DNA from: JBHHZJ01 sp046758005
Lineage (GTDB): Bacteria > Pseudomonadota > Alphaproteobacteria > Kiloniellales > J153
Length of the DNA: 29,707 bases
Assembly (NCBI GenBank): GCA_046758005.1
Contig: JBHHZJ010000036.1
Span: 1 to 29,707 of the forward strand
Direction of reading: 5' to 3'
Part shown: piece by piece, positions 25,563-29,707 of the stretch
Position numbering within the stretch: position 1 is the first letter of the stretch
Layout of the letters: the number at the start of each line of letters is the position of its first letter
The notes under the pieces: model-generated
What the model was told of the DNA's origin: nothing
Database searches by the model: none
Seen by the model: the letters and a program-made list of their open reading frames with translations, nothing else
Program-made: the position numbers and the translations under genes

Positions 25563-26152
25563 GGCCGGCCCGGCACCTGATCATCATGGCCCGGGCGCCG
25601 CGCCTGGGCGCGGTCAAGCGGCGGCTGGCGCGCGACGTGGGCGCGCTCGCGGCCTGGCGCTTCTACCGCCTCACGGCGGCCGCCGTGGTGCGCCGCCTCG
25701 CCCGCGACCCGCGCTGGCGGACGCGGCTGGCGGTGACCCCGGACCGGGCTGCGCGTTGCCGGTTTTGGCGCACGCCGGACCGTGTGATCGGCCAGGGCCG
25801 GGGCGATCTCGGCGCGCGCATGGGCCGCATCCTGCGCGCCCTGCCGCCGGGGCCGGCGGTCATCGTGGGCTCGGATATCCCCGACCTCGCGGCCGCGCAC
25901 GTGGCCCGCGCCTTCCGGCTGCTGGGCAGCCACGACTGGGTGCTCGGGCCCGCGGCCGACGGCGGCTACTGGCTGGTCGGTGCCCGTCGCCGGAGGCTCC
26001 CGCGCGATCCCTTCGCCGGGGTGCGCTGGTCGAGCGCGCACGCGCTGGCCGACACGGTGGCGAACCTGGCGCGCGCGCGCATCGCCTATCTGGAGGAACT
26101 GGACGACATCGACACCGGCACCGACCTGGCGCGGTATAGGGAGTCAAAATAA
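25559..26152 (+). CDS. DUF2064 / TIGR04282 nucleotidyltransferase-like protein
   Basis: A 197-aa protein of the DUF2064 group, related in fold to MobA/GlmU-type nucleotidyltransferases. The N-terminus HLIIMARAPRLGAVKRRLARD is the family pattern, followed by GQGRGDLGARMGRIL, IVGSDIPDLAAAHVARAF (a metal-site Asp), GPAADGGYWLVG and the end ELDDIDTGTDLARY. It is likely to activate or handle a nucleotide-linked precursor, but the substrate is unknown. The ATG at 25559 overlaps the glycosyltransferase stop (ATGA), so the two are translationally coupled; the pairing of these two families is recurrent across bacteria. The gene ends 6 nt before the nested inverted-repeat element. Confidence 0.86.
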   Translation: MRPARHLIIMARAPRLGAVKRRLARDVGALAAWRFYRLTAAAVVRRLARDPRWRTRLAVTPDRAARCRFWRTPDRVIGQGRGDLGARMGRILRALPPGPAVIVGSDIPDLAAAHVARAFRLLGSHDWVLGPAADGGYWLVGARRRRLPRDPFAGVRWSSAHALADTVANLARARIAYLEELDDIDTGTDLARYRESK

Positions 26153-26157
26153 CGCGT

Positions 26158-26352
26158 CACCACAGAGGCGCAGAGACACAGAGGTTGTTTTCACCACCAA
26201 GGCGCGAAGACACAAAGCAAACACAAATAAAAAATCCTCTCGTTTCGCGTCCGCCTTAAATCAACCAGGTGATACAGAGGGTATAAATCATCTTCATCTC
26301 CTTCGTGCCTTCGTGGTCAAGATAATCTTTGTTTCTCTGTGCCGCGGTGGTT
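26158..26352. repeat. Nested inverted-repeat element (MITE/REP-like), AT-rich
   Basis: Arms at 26158-26209 and 26301-26352 are inverted copies matching at about 40 of 52 positions without gaps by hand count. Within the left arm a 26-bp module is repeated directly with 34-bp period (26158-26183 and 26192-26217, 21 of 26 identical). Motifs such as CACCACAGAGGCGCAGAGAC and its reverse on the right are of a type I recall as widespread in unrelated bacterial genomes. The segment is far AT-richer than its flanks, has no open frame, and fills the whole space between the convergent DUF2064 and moaB genes. Its RNA could fold into a long hairpin in either direction. Confidence 0.85.
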
Positions 26353-26379
26353 CGTTTCCTGGCTCGCGCGTGTCCGGCG

Positions 26380-26925
26380 TCATCCGCCGCCCTCTAGGTG
26401 TTCCTTGAGGCGCGGCATGAGTTCCACGAGGTTGCACGGGCGCAGGCGCGAATCGAGCTGGTAGCGCAGGATCTCCTGCCAGCCGTCGCGGCAGGCCGAG
26501 GGCGAGCCGGGCAGGGCGAAGAGGTAGGTGCCCCCCGCCACGCCGCCCAGCGCCCGGCTCTGGATCGTGGAGGTGCCGATCTTCCGGTAGCTGAGCCAGC
26601 GGAACAGCTCGCCGAAGCCTTCGATCTCCTTCTCGATCACCGCCTTGAGGGCCTCCGGCGTGGTATCGCGCCCGGTCACCCCGGTGCCGCCGGTGCTGAT
26701 CGCCACGTCGATGCCGGGATCGGCGACGTAGGCGCGCAAGCGCGCCACGATCGCCTCGAAATCGTCCTTGACGACCTCGCGCCGGACCACGGCGTGGCCG
26801 TCGGCCTTGACCAGCTCCTCGATCGTGCGGCCCGACTTGTCGTCCTCGAGCGTGCGCGTGTCGGAGACCGTGAGGATCGCGATGTTGACCGGCAGGAACG
26901 GCCGGCTGTCGTCAATAGTGCTCAT
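26380..26925 (-). CDS. moaB: Molybdenum cofactor biosynthesis protein B
   Basis: A 181-aa protein of the MoaB/Mog fold. Visible are VNIAILTVSDTR (14-25), DKSGRTIEELV, the conserved ISTGGTGVTGRDTTPEAL (about 77-94), ELFRWLSYRKIGTSTIQSRA and the GTYLFALPGSPSAC loop. MoaB proteins adenylylate molybdopterin before metal insertion, although E. coli MoaB itself appears inactive, so MogA-like activity is possible but not shown. No other moa/mog gene is in the window. ATG 26925 has a GGAG about 10 nt upstream and gives MSTIDDSRPF; it lies 14 nt inside the 3' end of slt, so the two are likely coupled. The slt-moaB order is common in alphaproteobacteria. Confidence 0.93.
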   Translation of the reverse strand: MSTIDDSRPFLPVNIAILTVSDTRTLEDDKSGRTIEELVKADGHAVVRREVVKDDFEAIVARLRAYVADPGIDVAISTGGTGVTGRDTTPEALKAVIEKEIEGFGELFRWLSYRKIGTSTIQSRALGGVAGGTYLFALPGSPSACRDGWQEILRYQLDSRLRPCNLVELMPRLKEHLEGGG

Positions 26926-28771
26926 TGCTGGCCAGCTCCGGCGTCTCCACGTCGAGCGACACGTAGAGCGGCCAGTCGCCGGCGGCAATCCCGTCCAGCG
27001 AGGGCGTGGGCTGGCCCAGGCGCATGCGGTAAATCCATAGGTTGGTCAGCACTCGCTCGATGAACAGGCGCGTCTCCCGCGACGGCAGGCTCTCGATAAA
27101 TAGCAGCGGATCGCCGCCGTAGTCCATCTTGCGCTGCCACTTGCGCAGATTGCCCGGCCCGCCGTTGTAGGCCGCGGCGAGGCGGAAGAGGTCGCCGCGG
27201 ACGTAGTCGTGCTCCAGCAGATGGGCGATGTAGCGCTGTCCGAGCTCGAGGTTGATCGCGGGGTCGAACAGTTGCCGGCGCTTTCGGGTGCGGAATCCGC
27301 GGTCGCGGGCGATGAAGCTGGCGGTGCTCGGCATGAGCTGCATCAGCCCGCGCGCCCCATCCGGGCTCTTGGCCTTGGGGTTGAAGCCCGACTCCTGGCG
27401 AATGAGGGCGTAGACCAGAGCCCGGTCGACGATGAACCCGGTCACCGGCCGCCACGGCGGGATCGGATAGAGGGCGACGTCGAGCGCGCCGTCGACCGAC
27501 TCGGCCTCATCGATCGCGGCCAGCCGGTTGCCCACGCGGTAGGCCAGCTCCGCCATGCGCCCCCGCTCGGCGAGCGCGAGCAGCGCCCGGCTCATCTCGG
27601 CGTCGGCCCACTTGTTCACGCCCTTCAGCTCGCGCTCGGCGCGGCGCGGCTGGCCGACCTGCAACAGGGCGAGCGCGCGGGCGCCCGCCGGCTCCGCCTC
27701 GATGCGCGCAATGAGAGCGTCGTCGAGCCCGTGGGCGTGGAAGTCGAAACGCGGCCTCAGGCCCAGCGCGCGCTGCGCGAGCAGGCCATAGAACGTGCGC
27801 GGATGCCGGGCCGCCCGCGCGAGCCAGCCGCTCATCTCCGCCGGCTGGCGCAGCTTGAGGTGCGCGCGCGCCGCCCAATAGGCCCCGGCCGCGGCGTTCC
27901 ATCCAGAAACCTTCTCGGACAGGGCAAGTCGTTCGAAGTGCCCGACCGCCTCCTGCAGCCGACCCAGGCGCCAGGCGGCCAGGCCGGCAGTCCAATGGGC
28001 GATGGGCACCTGCTCGCCGGAACGCTCGGCGGCGCCGCTGGCGAGCCGGAAGGCCTTGTCGTCCCTGCCGTAATAGTACCAGCCCGCGGCGACATCGGCG
28101 TAGCCCACGTCGATTTCCACCTGGTCCAGATACCGCTTGGCCGGTCGGCTCTCGAGCAACCTTTCGGTGACGCTCAGGCGTGTGCGCAGGACGTTGCGCT
28201 GGATTTGCCGCTTGAGCCGCGCGGCCTTCCTCCGTCCCTGCTTGCCGAGGCGCTTGCTCGAGCGGTAGGGCTCGGCCGAAGCCGCGATCGGGACGACCAG
28301 GGCCGCGCGGCGATACGACGGCGGTCGAGGCCGCCGGTAATTCTTCGGCCTCCGCTTGAGGGCCAGCTTGTAGATGCGCCGGGCGTCCGGGTGGTCCGCG
28401 TAGTTCACCATCCAGTCGCGCAGCTCCTTGTACCTGGAGCGATAGGCCGTGGGATGCAGGTACCGCTGCGCCAGCACGTGGCCCATCAGGCGCCGGTCGG
28501 TCAAGAGCGCGATCCGCTTGTCGGCCCGGGCCCAGTCGCCCTTTTCCTGCAGGGCGAAGATCTCTCGGTAGAGCTGGGCGTCCACGACCGGCAAGACGGC
28601 CGGCAGCTCGCCCACGCCGGCCCCCGGCGCCGCCGGAAGGGCGGCGGACTCGGCGCCGTGCAGCCCGTCCCCGGCCGCCGCCGGCGCCGCCAAGGCGATG
28701 GCCGCGGACACAAGAATCGCGGCCGCGCCGCGCCTCTGCCCCAAACGGCGGAGAAGAAGACCGAGCTGCAA
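26912..28771 (-). CDS. Soluble lytic murein transglycosylase (SLT, family 1)
   Basis: Periplasmic enzyme that cleaves peptidoglycan glycan strands, forming 1,6-anhydro ends. The 619-aa form starts at TTG 28771, which follows AGGGGG by 5 nt and leads directly into a signal sequence (RRGAAAILVSAAIALAAPAAAG). TTG 28822 would give 636 aa. A long helical TPR-like region (about 65-440) is followed by the SLT domain (about 450-590): catalytic Glu460 in ALIRQESGFNPKAKS, GARGLMQLMPSTA, LELGQRYIAHLL and RLAAAYNGGPGNLRKW. A strongly basic stretch at about 139-193 (KRRPKNYRRPRPPSYRR and further Lys/Arg runs) interrupts the N-terminal helices. It overlaps moaB by 14 nt and follows the uracil-DNA glycosylase gene. 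Confidence 0.93.
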   Translation of the reverse strand: MQLGLLLRRLGQRRGAAAILVSAAIALAAPAAAGDGLHGAESAALPAAPGAGVGELPAVLPVVDAQLYREIFALQEKGDWARADKRIALLTDRRLMGHVLAQRYLHPTAYRSRYKELRDWMVNYADHPDARRIYKLALKRRPKNYRRPRPPSYRRAALVVPIAASAEPYRSSKRLGKQGRRKAARLKRQIQRNVLRTRLSVTERLLESRPAKRYLDQVEIDVGYADVAAGWYYYGRDDKAFRLASGAAERSGEQVPIAHWTAGLAAWRLGRLQEAVGHFERLALSEKVSGWNAAAGAYWAARAHLKLRQPAEMSGWLARAARHPRTFYGLLAQRALGLRPRFDFHAHGLDDALIARIEAEPAGARALALLQVGQPRRAERELKGVNKWADAEMSRALLALAERGRMAELAYRVGNRLAAIDEAESVDGALDVALYPIPPWRPVTGFIVDRALVYALIRQESGFNPKAKSPDGARGLMQLMPSTASFIARDRGFRTRKRRQLFDPAINLELGQRYIAHLLEHDYVRGDLFRLAAAYNGGPGNLRKWQRKMDYGGDPLLFIESLPSRETRLFIERVLTNLWIYRMRLGQPTPSLDGIAAGDWPLYVSLDVETPELASNEHY

Positions 28772-28832
28772 GATTGCCCCCTGCTTGAGGCCCAAGTTAA
28801 CCAATGCCGACGGCCGGGGCAACTCGGGTCGC

Positions 28833-28854
28833 CCCGATCCACCCCAGGATCGGG
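28833..28854. other. Perfect 8-bp stem-loop between udg and slt
   Basis: CCCGATCC (28833-28840) and GGATCGGG (28847-28854) form a perfect stem with a 6-nt loop. It sits 27-48 nt past the glycosylase stop and about 60 nt ahead of the slt start. No T-run follows on the minus strand, so it is not a classical intrinsic terminator; it could be a partial terminator, RNA processing site or operator. Confidence 0.55.
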
Positions 28855-28880
28855 TTCGCGCGTGAAGATCGCGTTAACGA

Positions 28881-29666
28881 TTAGCCCGCGAACAAGGGGT
28901 CCTGGCCGGAGTGAAGGGCCTCGTGGAGCGACAAGAGGTCGCGCCAGGCGAGCCGTTTCTGCGCCGGCTGGCGCAGCAGGTAGGCCGGGTGCAGGCTGGC
29001 CAAGGCGGGAATGGGCCGCGCCATCCCGGCGTGCTGGTACCGGCTCCAGCGGCCGCGCAGCCTCAGGATGCCCTCGCTGCGGCCCAGCAGGGTCTTGGCC
29101 GAGATGCCGCCGACGAGCAGCAGGTAGTCCGGATCGACCAGCTCGATGTGCCGTTCCACGAAGGGCAGGCACGCGGCGATCTCGGCGCCGGTCGGGCTGC
29201 GGTTGCCGGGCGGCCGCCAGAACAGCACGTTGGTGATGTACACGCCCGTGCGGTCGAGGCCGATGCAGGCGAGCATGCGGTCGAGCAGGCGCCCCGAGGC
29301 GCCGACGAAGGGCAGGCCGCGCCGGTCCTCCTCGGCGCCCGGCCCTTCGCCGACGATCATGATCCGTGCCTGCGGGTTGCCGTCGGCGAAGACCAGGTTG
29401 GTCGCCGTGTGCTTGAGCGGGCAGCCCTCGAAGGCGGCGAGCGCCGCGCGCAGCTCCTCCAGGGTGGCGGCCGCCCGGGCCCGCTCGCGCGCCGTGGCGA
29501 GCGCCGCTTCGGCCGAGGTCAGGCGCGCCGGCTCGCGCCGCACCGGCGCCGGCCGCGCCGCGGCTTCGCCGAGGCGGTCGATCGCGGCCTCGCCGACCGC
29601 CTCGTCGGCGCCGGCCTCGATCAGCCACCGCAGCGTCGCCAGCGCTTCGTCCCGACTCCCTCCCAT
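28881..29666 (-). CDS. Uracil-DNA glycosylase, family 4-like, with reduced cysteine set
   Basis: A 261-aa protein whose catalytic core is about 75-261. Motifs: GEGPGAEEDRRGLPFVGASGR (106-126, the family-4 active-site loop), YITNVLFWRPPGNRSPT (143-159) and the C-terminal SLHPAYLLRQP with the conserved His. It should remove uracil from DNA in base-excision repair. The N-terminal 70 residues are an Ala/Arg-rich extension. Classical family-4 enzymes bind a 4Fe-4S cluster with four cysteines. Here only Cys82 and Cys166 fall at ligand positions, while the other two are Phe79 and Trp150. It starts at ATG 29666 with a weak ribosome site and is followed by slt, so it heads the udg-slt-moaB group. Confidence 0.88.
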   Translation of the reverse strand: MGGSRDEALATLRWLIEAGADEAVGEAAIDRLGEAAARPAPVRREPARLTSAEAALATARERARAAATLEELRAALAAFEGCPLKHTATNLVFADGNPQARIMIVGEGPGAEEDRRGLPFVGASGRLLDRMLACIGLDRTGVYITNVLFWRPPGNRSPTGAEIAACLPFVERHIELVDPDYLLLVGGISAKTLLGRSEGILRLRGRWSRYQHAGMARPIPALASLHPAYLLRQPAQKRLAWRDLLSLHEALHSGQDPLFAG

Positions 29667-29707
29667 GCCGCGACATTACCATCGCCCCGGCCCGCCGCCT
29701 ACCGGCC

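Noticed and set aside
24870..26152. Annotation of the GT2 and DUF2064 genes as arsenosugar biosynthesis enzymes
   Set aside because: The name comes from association in other genomes; no arsenic gene is visible in this window.
28833..28854. Intrinsic terminator of the glycosylase gene
   Set aside because: The stem is perfect, but no T-run follows on the transcribed strand and the downstream genes look co-oriented as a group, so it is listed only as a stem-loop.

Overview
This window reads as a core-chromosome segment of a high-GC alphaproteobacterium, most likely near Rhodospirillales. The evidence is the very high G+C, the CcrM-type GANTC methyltransferase, the split b/b' F0 gene set in the order atpI-atpB-atpE-atpF'-atpF, the gene order smc-dsbA-dciA-mutY, and the ispH-thrB and udg-slt-moaB groupings. 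I saw no tRNA, rRNA, CRISPR array, intact insertion sequence or prophage gene. The exact species cannot be named from the sequence.

Left part (1-9.3 kb): ispH and thrB run leftward. Divergent from them is a tandem-CDGSH iron-sulfur gene followed by a small lipoprotein gene. Then comes a complete tandem glycine riboswitch leading gcvT-gcvH-gcvP, which gives the glycine-specific proteins of the cleavage system with an unsplit P-protein. A two-module pentapeptide-repeat gene faces gcvP and overlaps its 3' end.

Middle (9.5-22.4 kb): leftward F0 ATP synthase genes, with a recognisable promoter behind smc. Next is a chromosome-maintenance block: smc, a DsbA-like oxidoreductase and a DciA-like (DUF721) gene leftward, then mutY and a PAS-GGDEF diguanylate cyclase rightward, then ccrM, rnhB and a Kef-type antiporter leftward. 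The 94-bp gap in front of ccrM holds four GANTC sites in 39 bp, with a perfect dyad centred on one of them. This looks like a methylation-sensitive control region for the methyltransferase itself.

Right part (22.5-29.7 kb): a PA0069-type radical SAM gene and an APH-fold phosphotransferase (leftward), a GT2 glycosyltransferase overlapping a DUF2064 gene (rightward), an AT-rich nested inverted-repeat element of about 195 bp, then moaB, a soluble lytic transglycosylase and a family-4-like uracil-DNA glycosylase (leftward). The glycosylase lacks two of the four cysteines that bind the Fe-S cluster in the classical family.

Most of the window is ordinary housekeeping DNA. The items most worth a second look are the GANTC cluster at ccrM, the nested repeat at 26158-26352, the double-module pentapeptide protein, and the cysteine-poor glycosylase. 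I found no clear evidence for a wholly new multi-gene system.
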